Shown piece after piece: positions 7,692 through 15,914 of a stretch of DNA of 64,000 nt. The notes under the pieces were generated by a model. That model saw nothing but the letters and a program-made list of their open reading frames with translations, did no database searches and was not told the origin of the DNA. Every line of letters starts with the position of its first letter. Within the stretch, counting starts at the first letter, position 1. Both the position numbers and the translations under genes were made by a program. The stretch lies in the NCBI RefSeq assembly GCF_900110735.1, contig NZ_FOET01000004.1, forward strand, positions 310,001-374,000, in the 5' to 3' direction. The DNA comes from Streptomyces radiopugnans. GTDB taxonomy: Bacteria; Actinomycetota; Actinomycetes; Streptomycetales; Streptomycetaceae.

Positions 7692-9188
7692 ATGACCGAA
7701 TCCTCCCCGCACCGCGCAGACCGCCGCACCGCTCGCCGCGCCCTCCGCCGCAGGGCCCGCGGCCCGCACCACTGGCGGCACGACCTGGTCGAACTGGCGG
7801 CGCTGTTCACGGCCGTGACCGTGGCCGACAGCATCGCCAAGACGGTGGCGCACGGGCCGGACGGCCCGGTGCTGCTGGTCCTGTCCGCCGCCGCCCTGCT
7901 GGCCACGGCCGGAATCCACACCTGGTGGGCGCGGCGCCACCACCACCCGCCGCCCGATCCCGGCGGAGGCCCGGCGGGCGGGGCGGACCCCACCGCCTCC
8001 GCGGCCTCCACCGCCTCCGCGGCCGCCTCGCAGGAGCCGCCGGTGCTGTGGCGGCTGCGCACCACCGTGCGGGAGGAGCCCGGATCGCTCGCCGCGCTGT
8101 GCACCGTCCTGGCGGAGCTGCGGGTGGACGTCATCGGGCTCCAGACGCATCCGCTGGGCGAGGTGACGGTGGACGAGTTCCTGCTGCGGGCACCCCGCGC
8201 ACTGGAGGCCGCTGAGCTGGGCCGGGCGGTGGCCTCGGCGGGCGGACGGGACACCTGGCTGGAGCGGGCCGACGCACACGATCTGGTGGACACCCCCACC
8301 CGGGTGCTTGGCCTGGCCACCCGTACCGCGCTGGACAGTGCCGAACTCCCGCTCGCGCTCCGCCAGTTGCTCGGCCGCTGCACGATCCGCTCGGTGCCCT
8401 CCCGGACGGCGGGCGGGCAGCCGGGAGGGGAGCGGCGCGGGGAGGAGACCCCCGAGGACGGTGTGCTGGAGGGGACGGTGATCCGGATGCGCGATCCGCG
8501 CGGCGGGACGATCGTCGTGGAGCGCCCCCACCTGCCCTTCACCCCGACCGAGTTCGCCCGGGCCCGTGCCCTGGTCGAGCTGGACGCACGGCTGGACGCC
8601 CAGCCGGACCCCCGCCCTTCCGGAACCGCCGGGCCCGGCGCCGGCAAGGGGTCGGCGGGCCGGATGCCGCGCCGCCGTGAGACGCTCACGCTCCCGGAGG
8701 GGAACGAGATCACCGTACGGCGGGCGGACACCTCCGACCTGGAGGCCGCGCGCGCGATGCACCGGCGCTGTTCGGCGCGCACCCTGGCCGCGCGCTACCA
8801 CGGTCCGGTCGGGGACGCCGACCGCTATCTGGACCACCTGCTCAGCCCCCGCTTCGGCCGCACCCTGGCGGCCGAGACGGCCTCGGGGAAACTGGTGGCG
8901 CTCGGCCACCTGATGTGGGACGGCGACGAGACGGAGGTGGCCCTCCTCGTCGAGGACGTCTGGCAGCGCCGCGGCATCGGCGCCGAACTGCTGCGCCGTC
9001 TGGTGGCGATGGCCGCCGAGGCGCGGTGCGAGAGCGTCTACGCCGTGACGCAGTCGCACAACACCGGCATGGTGGCGGCCATGCGCGGCCTGGGGCTGCC
9101 GCTGGACTACCAGGTCGAGGAGGGCACCCTGGTGATCACCGCCCGGCTCGTCCCGGTTCCGGCAGCCGTCGAGCCGGAGCCGCGCTGA
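7692..9188 (+). CDS. Membrane-anchored ACT-GNAT acetyltransferase
   Basis: A 498-residue three-part protein. Residues 1-75 have a basic N-terminus and two hydrophobic stretches (LVELAALFTAVTVADSI and VLLVLSAAALLATAGI) that look like a transmembrane hairpin. Residues about 118-195 fit an ACT amino-acid-binding domain (TTVREEPGSLAALCTVLAEL). Residues about 338-485 are a GNAT acetyltransferase with the acetyl-CoA loop as QRRGIGAEL. ACT-GNAT fusions in actinobacteria have been described as protein lysine acetyltransferases regulated by amino acids; the membrane hairpin is the unusual addition. The 3' end overlaps the convergent trans-sulfuration gene by 53 bp. Substrate unknown. Confidence 0.8.
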   Translation: MTESSPHRADRRTARRALRRRARGPHHWRHDLVELAALFTAVTVADSIAKTVAHGPDGPVLLVLSAAALLATAGIHTWWARRHHHPPPDPGGGPAGGADPTASAASTASAAASQEPPVLWRLRTTVREEPGSLAALCTVLAELRVDVIGLQTHPLGEVTVDEFLLRAPRALEAAELGRAVASAGGRDTWLERADAHDLVDTPTRVLGLATRTALDSAELPLALRQLLGRCTIRSVPSRTAGGQPGGERRGEETPEDGVLEGTVIRMRDPRGGTIVVERPHLPFTPTEFARARALVELDARLDAQPDPRPSGTAGPGAGKGSAGRMPRRRETLTLPEGNEITVRRADTSDLEAARAMHRRCSARTLAARYHGPVGDADRYLDHLLSPRFGRTLAAETASGKLVALGHLMWDGDETEVALLVEDVWQRRGIGAELLRRLVAMAAEARCESVYAVTQSHNTGMVAAMRGLGLPLDYQVEEGTLVITARLVPVPAAVEPEPR

Positions 9189-10407
9189 CGCCCGCGGCGC
9201 CGTTCCCGGCTCCCCCGACGCGGCGTTCGGCTCCGCCTCCGGTTCCCCGGACGGAGCCGAGCGCCGCGTCGAGGTCGTTCCACAGGTCCTCGACGTCCTC
9301 CAGACCGACCGACATGCGCAGCAGCCTCTCGCCGATCCCGCCGGTGCGGCGGTCGTCCTCGCCGATGATGCGGTGGCTGATGGACCCGGGGTGCTGGATG
9401 AGGGTGTCCACGCTGCCGAGGCTGACCGCCGGGGTGATCAGCCGGACTCCCGCGATCACCTCGTGCGGGTCCCCGTGCACCTCGAAGGAGACCATGGCCC
9501 CGCCCAGCCTCGGGTAGTGCACCCGGGCGATCCGCGGGTCGCCGGCCAGGCGCCGGGCCAGTTCCGCGGCCGTGGCCGACTGCGCCCGCACCCGCACCGG
9601 CAGGGTGGACAGGCCCCGCAGCAGCAGATAGCCGGCGAGCGGGTGGAGTACGCCGCCGGTGGCGAAGCGCACCTTCCGCAGCTCGCGGGCCGTCTCCTCG
9701 TCGCAGGCGACGACGCCGCCGAGGACGTCGCCGTGTCCGCCCAGGTACTTGGTGGCGCTGTGCAGCACGATGCGGGCGCCGTGCTCGACGGGCCGCTGCA
9801 GCACGGGCGTGGCGAAGGTGTTGTCGACCAGCAGCGGCACGGAGCCGCAGGAGTGCGCCACGGCCTTCAGGTCGATTTCGGCCAGGGTGGGATTGGCCGG
9901 TGTCTCCACCATCACCAGGCCGGTGTCGGGGCGTATGGCGTCGGCGATGCCGGCCGGATCGGTCCAGGTGACCTCGGTGCCCAGCAGCCCGGCGGTGAGC
10001 AGGTGGTCGCTGCAGCCGTACAGCGGCCGGACCGCGACGACGTGCCGCAGCCCCTGGGCGGCGCGGGCCAGGAGAACCGCGGTGAGGGCCGCCATGCCGC
10101 TGGCGAAGGCGACGCCCGCCTCCGCGCCCTCCAGCCGGGCCAGGGCCGTCTCGAAGCGCGCCACGGTGGGGTTGCCGAGCCGGGCGTAGACCGGCGGGCC
10201 CTCCAGCTCGGCGCCGGTGGCGGCGAACTCGTCCAGCCGGGCGGCCTCGGCCCGGCTGTCGCGGGAGGGGTAGGTGGTGGACAGGTCCAGGGGGGCGGCG
10301 TGCAGGCCGAGGGCGGCGAGGTCCTCGCGTCCGGCGTGCACGGCCTCGGTGGCCAGCGTTCGGGTGGCGGCCAGCGGTGTCGTGTCCATGCTGTCCTGGT
10401 GGGTCAT
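9136..10407 (-). CDS. Trans-sulfuration family PLP-dependent enzyme (gamma-lyase-like)
   Basis: Fold-type I PLP enzyme of 423 residues, close to the family size plus a short Gly/Ala/Pro-rich tail. Motifs: YARLGNPTVARFETALA, GVAFASGMAAL, VMVETPANPTL, LVDNTFATP and LHSATKYLGGHGD with the Schiff-base lysine at K220. It should cleave or synthesise sulfur amino acids (cystathionine gamma-lyase/synthase or methionine gamma-lyase type); motif reading alone does not separate these. The ATG at 10407 was chosen because the upstream extension has no family similarity and would run into the divergent Lrp gene. Divergence from an Lrp/AsnC regulator resembles amino-acid catabolic pairs such as mdeA/mdeR. 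Confidence 0.88.
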   Translation of the reverse strand: MTHQDSMDTTPLAATRTLATEAVHAGREDLAALGLHAAPLDLSTTYPSRDSRAEAARLDEFAATGAELEGPPVYARLGNPTVARFETALARLEGAEAGVAFASGMAALTAVLLARAAQGLRHVVAVRPLYGCSDHLLTAGLLGTEVTWTDPAGIADAIRPDTGLVMVETPANPTLAEIDLKAVAHSCGSVPLLVDNTFATPVLQRPVEHGARIVLHSATKYLGGHGDVLGGVVACDEETARELRKVRFATGGVLHPLAGYLLLRGLSTLPVRVRAQSATAAELARRLAGDPRIARVHYPRLGGAMVSFEVHGDPHEVIAGVRLITPAVSLGSVDTLIQHPGSISHRIIGEDDRRTGGIGERLLRMSVGLEDVEDLWNDLDAALGSVRGTGGGAERRVGGAGNGAAGVSAAPARRLPEPGRAGR

Positions 10408-10424
10408 GCGGTGATGCTGAACAA

Positions 10425-10460
10425 CTACCGGCGTGTAGCGGAAAACAGCCGTGCTATGTT
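10425..10460. promoter_or_regulatory. Shared promoter-operator of PLP enzyme and Lrp regulator
   Basis: The 59-bp divergent gap holds a short dyad (CTAC-CGGCGT-GTAG, 10425-10438). A TATGTT -10 hexamer (10455-10460) lies 6 nt before the Lrp ATG, with no Shine-Dalgarno, so the regulator mRNA is probably leaderless. Autoregulation by the Lrp protein is likely but inferred. Confidence 0.4.
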
Positions 10461-10466
10461 CGGCGA

Positions 10467-10949
10467 ATGTCCGATTCAGTCGTTCTCGATCCGGTCGATC
10501 TGGAGATTCTGCGCCTTCTGCAGAACGACGCCCGGACCACCTACCGCGATCTCGCGGCCGCCGTCGGCGTGGCCCCCTCGACCTGTCTGGACCGAGTGGC
10601 GCGGCTGCGTCGCGGCGGGGTGATCCTCGGCCACGCGCTACGACTGGATCCGGCCAAACTCGGAAGGCCTCTGGAAGCCTTCCTCTCGGTACAGGTCCGG
10701 CCTCACAGAAGGGAGTTGATCGGACCGTTCGTGGAGCGCGTCCGAGCGCTGCCGGAGTCGCGGGCACTGTTCCACCTGACCGGTCCCGACGACTACCTCG
10801 TCCATGTCGCGGTCGCCGGGACCGCCGATCTCCAGCGGCTGGTGCTGGACGAGTTCACCTCGCGCCGGGAGGTCGCCCGGGTCGAGACGCGGCTGATCTT
10901 CCAGCAGTGGACGTGCGGCCCGCTGCTGCCGCCCGAGCGGCCGGGCTGA
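10467..10949 (+). CDS. Lrp/AsnC family transcriptional regulator
   Basis: A 160-residue feast/famine regulator. The N-terminal helix-turn-helix spans about residues 8-60 (DLEILRLLQNDARTTYRDLAAAVGVAPSTC) and the RAM effector domain about 70-150 (AFLSVQVRPH... ALFHLTGPDDYLVHVAV). The family forms dimers to octamers that bind amino acids. The ATG at 10467 keeps the HTH near the N-terminus; an in-frame upstream ATG would add 30 residues. It is divergent from the PLP enzyme and most likely regulates it in response to a sulfur or branched amino acid; the ligand is inferred, not seen. Confidence 0.92.
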   Translation: MSDSVVLDPVDLEILRLLQNDARTTYRDLAAAVGVAPSTCLDRVARLRRGGVILGHALRLDPAKLGRPLEAFLSVQVRPHRRELIGPFVERVRALPESRALFHLTGPDDYLVHVAVAGTADLQRLVLDEFTSRREVARVETRLIFQQWTCGPLLPPERPG

Positions 10950-11052
10950 CCGGGGCGCTCCGGCGGCCGGCCCGGTCCCGCGATGGCGGAAGCCGCCTCC
11001 CCGGCGGCGTTCCCCATGGCCCGGCGGGCGCCGCCGTACCAGGATGAGGCCC

Positions 11053-12783
11053 ATGTCCGATGCCACGAACACCTCATCCGGGACCGCGCACGGCACCGCG
11101 CCCGGCACAGCGCCCCTGCCCCGCCGGGTCGCCGACGCCTATGTCGACGACCTGGTCGCACTCGATCCGGTCCTCGGCACCTACCTCGGTCTCCCCGGCG
11201 GTCCGCGAGAGCTGCCCGACTTCTCCCCCGAGGGCCAGGAGGCCGTGGCCGTCCTGGGCCGCACCACCCTGGAGCGGCTCGCCGAGGCCGAGCGGCGGCC
11301 CGGCGGGGACGGCGACGCCGAACGGCGCTGCGCGCGCCTGCTGCGCGAGCGGCTGACCGCGGAACTCGCCGTGCACGAGGCGGGCGAGGGGCTGCGCGCC
11401 GTCAGCAACCTCCACTCCCCGGTGCACTCGGTGCGCAGCGTGTTCACGCTCATGCCGACCGCGGCCGACGAGGACTGGGCGGCCGTCGCCCGGCGGATGG
11501 CGGCCGTGCCGGCCGCTCTGGAGGGCTACCGCGCCTCGCTGGCCAAGGGCCTGGCCGGCGGGCTTCCGGCCGGTCCGCGCCAGGTGGGCACCGTGATCGG
11601 GCAGCTCGGCGAGTGGCTGGGCGCGGAGGGCGGCCGGAGCTGGTTCGCCTCCTTCGCCGCCGGCGGTCCCGAGTCCCTGCGCACCGAGCTGGACAGGGGC
11701 GCGGCCGCGGCCGCCGGCGCGGTGGCCGGCCTGCGCGACTGGCTGCGCGACACCTACGCCCCGGCCGTCCACGGCGCGCCGGACACCGTGGGCCGCGAGC
11801 GGTACAGGCGGTGGGCGCGCTACTGGAACGGCACCGACCTGGACCTTGCGGAGGCGTACGCCTACGGCTGGGAGGAGTACCACCGCGTCCACGCCGAGAT
11901 GCGCTCGGAGGCCGAGAAGGTCCTGCCGGGCGCCGCGACCCCGTGGGAGGCGCTGCGCCACCTCGACACGCACGGCCGGGCGATCGAGGGCGTGGAGGAG
12001 ACCAGGGTCTGGCTCCAGGAGCTGATGGACGAGGCGATCGAGAAGCTGGACGGCACTCACTTCGACCTGGCCGGACCGGTCCGGCGCGTGGAGTCCATGA
12101 TCGCCCCGCCGGGCAGCGCCGCCGCGCCGTACTACACCGAGCCGTCGCTGGACTTCTCCCGGCCAGGCCGCACCTGGCTGCCGGCGATGGGACGGACCCG
12201 CTTCCCCCTCTACGAGCTGGTCACCACCTGGTACCACGAGGGCGTCCCCGGCCACCACCTCCAGCTCGCCCAGTGGACGTACGTCGCCGGCCGGCTCTCG
12301 CGCTACCAGACGTCGGTGGGGATGGTCAGCGCCAATGCCGAGGGCTGGGCGCTGTACGCGGAGCGGCTGATGGACGAGCTCGGTTTCCTGCACGACGCCG
12401 AGTTGCGGCTGGGTTATCTGGACGCGCAGATGATGCGCTCCGTCCGGGTCATCGTGGACATCGGCATGCACCTGGGGCTGGAGATCCCGAGCCATTCCCC
12501 CTTCCACCCCGGCGAGCGGTGGACACCGCGGCTGGCCCAGGAGTTCTTCGGCATGCACAGCGGCCTGCCCGCCGACCACGTCGAGAGCGAACTGGTGCGC
12601 TACCTGGGCATGCCCGGCCAGGCCATCGGCTACAAGCTGGGCGAACGCGCCTGGCTGAAGGGGCGCGCGGCCGCCCGCGCGGCGCACGGCGACGCCTTCG
12701 ACGCCAGAAGGTGGCACATGGACGCGCTGTCCCTGGGCTCGCTGGGCCTGGACGACCTGGTGGCGGAGCTCTCCGCGCTCTGA
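11053..12783 (+). CDS. DUF885 family protein (putative metallopeptidase)
   Basis: A 576-residue soluble protein with the DUF885 signature TTWYHEGVPGHHLQ (H395 and following), a gluzincin-like zinc site in which HExxxxHH replaces the usual HExxH, plus the downstream EGWALYAERLMDE motif supplying the third ligand. These proteins are predicted secreted or cytoplasmic carboxypeptidase-like metalloenzymes; no signal peptide is visible here, so it is probably cytoplasmic. The ATG at 11053 is preferred over one 9 nt upstream. A strong stem-loop follows the stop codon. Confidence 0.85.
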   Translation: MSDATNTSSGTAHGTAPGTAPLPRRVADAYVDDLVALDPVLGTYLGLPGGPRELPDFSPEGQEAVAVLGRTTLERLAEAERRPGGDGDAERRCARLLRERLTAELAVHEAGEGLRAVSNLHSPVHSVRSVFTLMPTAADEDWAAVARRMAAVPAALEGYRASLAKGLAGGLPAGPRQVGTVIGQLGEWLGAEGGRSWFASFAAGGPESLRTELDRGAAAAAGAVAGLRDWLRDTYAPAVHGAPDTVGRERYRRWARYWNGTDLDLAEAYAYGWEEYHRVHAEMRSEAEKVLPGAATPWEALRHLDTHGRAIEGVEETRVWLQELMDEAIEKLDGTHFDLAGPVRRVESMIAPPGSAAAPYYTEPSLDFSRPGRTWLPAMGRTRFPLYELVTTWYHEGVPGHHLQLAQWTYVAGRLSRYQTSVGMVSANAEGWALYAERLMDELGFLHDAELRLGYLDAQMMRSVRVIVDIGMHLGLEIPSHSPFHPGERWTPRLAQEFFGMHSGLPADHVESELVRYLGMPGQAIGYKLGERAWLKGRAAARAAHGDAFDARRWHMDALSLGSLGLDDLVAELSAL

Positions 12784-12791
12784 GCCGCACT

Positions 12792-12825
12792 CCGCGCGCC
12801 CTGCGGCGCTCCGCAGGGCGCGCGG
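12792..12825 (+). terminator. Strong stem-loop after DUF885 gene
   Basis: Perfect 15-bp stem (CCGCGCGCCCTGCGG) with a 4-nt loop (CGCT), starting 8 bp after the stop codon. No U-tract follows, as is usual for Streptomyces terminators. A third copy of GCGCGCCCTGCGG follows at about 12836. Confidence 0.75.
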
Positions 12826-13170
12826 ACATCCGCCGCGCGCCCTGCGGCGGCCGGTGACCGGCGGCCGGCCGCGGCCCCCTCGTCCCGCCGCCATGCGCCC
12901 GCCACCGCGCTGTCACGCTTTCGACACGTTGCCGGCGTACAGAGCGGGTTTGCGGAAAGCGTCACCGGCCCGCTCCGGGCACCGTTCCGGCGCTCCGGCC
13001 CGACGCCATATCAGATGATCGCCCACAGGGCCACAGCCTGGCCATTTCCCCTCCCCCTCGCGGGCCCGGGCCCTACGCTGTCGTCGCACGCGACCCGCGG
13101 TTACCCCGGTCGGCACCACCCGGCGGTTTGACCGTTTCTTCCCGCAACGACGCGTCCGCGAGGAAAGTTG
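12826..13170. other. Intergenic region upstream of the conservon
   Basis: No supported gene. After GC-rich repeats (to about 12890) the sequence is unremarkable. A candidate -10, TACGCT, lies at 13074-13079, about 95 nt before the first conservon gene, and a GAGGAAAG ribosome site at 13160-13167. Confidence 0.45.
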
Positions 13171-14559
13171 ATGACCGATATAACGACCGTGGCGAGTCTG
13201 TTCGGTTCGGGGCTGGCCGTGGCCCTCACGCCGGTGGCGGTACGCCAGGCTCGTCTGATCCGCGGGCTGCGGACGCAACTGTCCGAAGCCCGCTCCGGCA
13301 GCCGGGCGCGGGACGCCGAGCTGGCCCGGCTGGCCGGGGTGAGCCTGCCGGCGACCGTCCAGGCCGTCAGCGACCGGCAGCCGGTGCCGGACCTCCCGCC
13401 GGTCTCCGCGGAACTGGCCGGGACGCCGTTCGCCCGCCACCTCGACGACCTCCAGGAGCAGGTCGTAGGTGCCCTGACCGACGCCGAGGGCCGCACCGCG
13501 CAGATGACCCAGGCGACGCTGCTGTCCGTGGCCCGCACCCTCCAGGCACTGGCCAACAAGCAGCAGATGGCCGTCACCGACATGCTCCGCAAGCACGACT
13601 CGCCCGAGGTGCTGGGCGATCTGCAGGTGGTCGACCACGCCACCGCCCAGATCCTGCGCCGCGCCCAGGCGATCACCGTGGTGTGCGGCTCGTACCCGGG
13701 CCGGCAGCACAACGCCACCCCGCTCAGCGACGTGGTGCGGGGCGCGGTCAGCCGCATCCTGGACTTCCGGCGCGTCAGGATCTTCCACGACGAGGGGGAC
13801 CGCGCCGTCGTGGGGCGGGCCGTGGAGGGTCTGGTGCTCGCGCTCGCCGAACTGCTGGAGAACGCCACCCGCTACTCGCACCCGGACACCCAGGTGCTGG
13901 TGCAGTTCGAACGCGCGCACAACGGGCTGTCCGTCATCGTGGACGACAAGGGCGTGGGCCTCCAGCCGGGCGAGCGGGAGCGGGCCCAGCGCCTGCTGTC
14001 GGGTCAGGGGGCCGTCAGCGTCACCCGGCTCGGCGACCCCCCGAAGTTCGGTTTCGCCGTGATCGGCATGCTGAGCAGCCGGTACGGGTTCGAGGTGTCG
14101 GTGACCAAGTCCCCCTACAGCGGTGTGCGGGCCGTGGCGTTCCTGCCCAGCTCGCTGCTCACCGACCCGTCCCCGGGCCGGCCGGTGGCCTCGCTCGGCT
14201 CGTCCGGCTCCCCGCCCGCGGACACCGGCGCCTCCTCCGACGCGGACGGAACGGCCGCCGTTCCGTCCGCCGGAACGGCGACCGGCGCGGCGACCGGCGC
14301 GGCGGCGGGGGACGCGACCGGGGCGGCCGGGGCGACGACCGCGGGCGGACTGCCCAAACGCCGGCGGCGCACCGCCGACGCGCCACCACCCTCCGTCCCC
14401 GCGCCCCGGTCCGCCGAGCCGCCGGCCGCCGGCCGCTCGGCGCGGGACTCCGCCGCCGCCCTGGGCGGCTTCGCCCGTGCCGCACGGGCCGCCCAGCGCA
14501 CCACGCCGACGTCCGGAGGATCCGAGCCGGACGGGTCTGAAGGGAACACCGAGACATGA
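13171..14559 (+). CDS. Conservon CvnA-type sensor histidine-kinase-like ATPase
   Basis: First gene of a six-gene conservon; 462 residues. The N-terminus has one hydrophobic stretch (SLFGSGLAVALTPVAV) that may anchor it to the membrane. A dimerisation-like helix with a histidine (LQVVDHATAQILRRAQ) is followed by a HATPase_c domain at about 210-335 with N-box ELLENATRYSHP and a VDDKGVGL G1 box. The C-terminal 120 residues are low-complexity Ala/Thr/Pro. CvnA/RarA proteins associate with the Roadblock, DUF742 and GTPase partners at the membrane in a complex likened to eukaryotic G-protein switches that affects development and secondary metabolism. The ATG at 13171 follows GAGGAAAG; its stop overlaps the next gene as ATGA. 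Confidence 0.9.
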   Translation: MTDITTVASLFGSGLAVALTPVAVRQARLIRGLRTQLSEARSGSRARDAELARLAGVSLPATVQAVSDRQPVPDLPPVSAELAGTPFARHLDDLQEQVVGALTDAEGRTAQMTQATLLSVARTLQALANKQQMAVTDMLRKHDSPEVLGDLQVVDHATAQILRRAQAITVVCGSYPGRQHNATPLSDVVRGAVSRILDFRRVRIFHDEGDRAVVGRAVEGLVLALAELLENATRYSHPDTQVLVQFERAHNGLSVIVDDKGVGLQPGERERAQRLLSGQGAVSVTRLGDPPKFGFAVIGMLSSRYGFEVSVTKSPYSGVRAVAFLPSSLLTDPSPGRPVASLGSSGSPPADTGASSDADGTAAVPSAGTATGAATGAAAGDATGAAGATTAGGLPKRRRRTADAPPPSVPAPRSAEPPAAGRSARDSAAALGGFARAARAAQRTTPTSGGSEPDGSEGNTET

Positions 14560-14966
14560 TCTTCGACAACGAGAAGCTGGCCTGGATGCTGGGACAGATC
14601 ATGGACCAGCCCGAGGTCCACGACGCCCTGCTGGTCTCCGGGGACGGCCTGGTCCGGGCCTGCACCCCGGGCCTGGACCGGGACACCGCCGAGCAGACCG
14701 CCGCCGCGCTGGCCGGCGTCCAGGCCACCTCCAGCGCCAGCGCCCGGCTGTGCCGCTCCGAACCGGACTCCTGGGAGCAGAGCCTGACGCAGTTCCGCGA
14801 CGGATACGTCATCACCATCCGCGCGGGCGACGGGAGTTTCCTGGCCGTGGGCACCTCCGGCGCGGCGGACGTGGAGGCCGTCGGCTTCCGGATGCACCAG
14901 CTGGTGGCCCAGCTCGGCGGGCAGATGGCCAGCGAGCCCCGCCACGACGCGGGCGGCCCGACATGA
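14556..14966 (+). CDS. Conservon CvnB-type Roadblock/LC7 protein
   Basis: A 136-residue Roadblock/LC7-domain protein (LAWMLGQIMDQPEVHDALLVSGDGLV at the start split over two helices and a strand; YVITIRAGDGSFLAVGTSG near the end). In conservons this subunit is thought to regulate the partner GTPase (CvnD/RarD), in the manner of MglB with MglA. It is coupled to both neighbours by ATGA overlaps, which supports stoichiometric synthesis of the complex. Its domain type is closer to the canonical Roadblock than the three proteins at 2.7-5.0 kb, so the two groups are not simple duplicates. Confidence 0.9.
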   Translation: MIFDNEKLAWMLGQIMDQPEVHDALLVSGDGLVRACTPGLDRDTAEQTAAALAGVQATSSASARLCRSEPDSWEQSLTQFRDGYVITIRAGDGSFLAVGTSGAADVEAVGFRMHQLVAQLGGQMASEPRHDAGGPT

Positions 14967-15325
14967 CCCCCCGCCGCGTACGCACGGACCTGGTCCGGCA
15001 GTACGTCATCACCGGCGGCCGCAACCGGCCCAGCCGCAACACCCACGCCCTGGAACTGGTCACCCTGGTCACCGCGACCGGGGACCGGCCGGTGGCCGAA
15101 CTGGAGCCCGAGCAGCAGAGGATGGTCCGGCTCTGCCGGGGCGGCTATCTGTCGGTGGCCGAGGTAGCCGGCCACGTACGGCTGCCCGTGTCCGTCACCA
15201 CCATCCTGCTGGCGGACCTGATCGACAGCGGCCACATGGTCGCACGCAAGCCCCCGCCGGTGGCCCGGCCCACCGACCTCGACGTCCTGGAGAAGGTCCT
15301 GGATGGCCTCAACAACATTCTCTGA
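14963..15325 (+). CDS. Conservon CvnC-type DUF742 protein
   Basis: A 120-residue DUF742 protein. It shows the family signature: an N-terminal VRQYVITGGRNRPSR segment, the central ELEPEQQRMVRLC motif and a winged-helix-like C-terminus (GYLSVAEVAGHVRLPVSVTTILLADLIDSGH) ending in LEKVLDGLNNIL. DUF742 proteins are encoded almost only in conservons; their role is structural or DNA-binding-like but unproven. The start overlaps the CvnB stop (ATGA) and the 3' end overlaps the GTPase gene by 23 bp. Confidence 0.9.
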   Translation: MTPRRVRTDLVRQYVITGGRNRPSRNTHALELVTLVTATGDRPVAELEPEQQRMVRLCRGGYLSVAEVAGHVRLPVSVTTILLADLIDSGHMVARKPPPVARPTDLDVLEKVLDGLNNIL

Positions 15326-15914
15326 CGGCGGTGTCTACGTCCGCGACACCGTCCAGACCGCCGCCAAGCTCCTGGTCGTCGGACCGTTCGGCGTCGGCAA
15401 GACCACGCTGATCGGCGCGGTCAGCGAGATCGAGCCGCTGCGCACCGAGGAGGTCATGACGCAGGCCGGTGCGCTGGTGGACGACCTGAAGGGCGTGGAG
15501 GACAAGAGGACCACCACCGTCGCGATGGACTTCGGCCGCCTCACCCTCTCCCCCGAGCTGGTGCTGTACCTGTTCGGCGCGCCCGGCCAGCAGCGCTTCA
15601 TGCGGGTGGCCCCGGTGTGGCGGCAGCTGGCCCTCGGCGCCTACGGCGCCCTGGTGCTGGCCGACACCCGGCGCCTGGACGCCTCCTTCGACGCGATGGA
15701 GACGGTGGAGCGGCACGGCCTGCCGTACGCGGTCGCCCTCAACTCCTTCCCCGACTCACCGCGCTTCCCCGAGGAGGAGCTCCGCGAGGCCCTCGACCTG
15801 GGGCCCGAGACCCCCCTGGTCGACTGCGACGCGCGGGACCGCGCCTCCGCCGCACGGGCGCTGATCGCCCTGGTCAAGCACGTCCGCACCCACTACCAGG
15901 AGCACGTTTCGTGA
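15303..15914 (+). CDS. Conservon CvnD-type small GTPase
   Basis: Ras-like GTP-binding protein of 203 residues. The P-loop GPFGVGKT is at residues 27-34; switch regions are around TTTVAMDFGRL and LYLFGAPGQQRF (the DxxG position reads GAPG, normal for this actinobacterial family), and a guanine-specificity-like LNSFPDS lies near residue 145. CvnD/RarD binds membranes and the conservon partners and switches on GTP binding. It overlaps the DUF742 gene by 23 bp and the P450 start by 4 bp (GTGA). Confidence 0.92.
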   Translation: MASTTFSDGGVYVRDTVQTAAKLLVVGPFGVGKTTLIGAVSEIEPLRTEEVMTQAGALVDDLKGVEDKRTTTVAMDFGRLTLSPELVLYLFGAPGQQRFMRVAPVWRQLALGAYGALVLADTRRLDASFDAMETVERHGLPYAVALNSFPDSPRFPEEELREALDLGPETPLVDCDARDRASAARALIALVKHVRTHYQEHVS

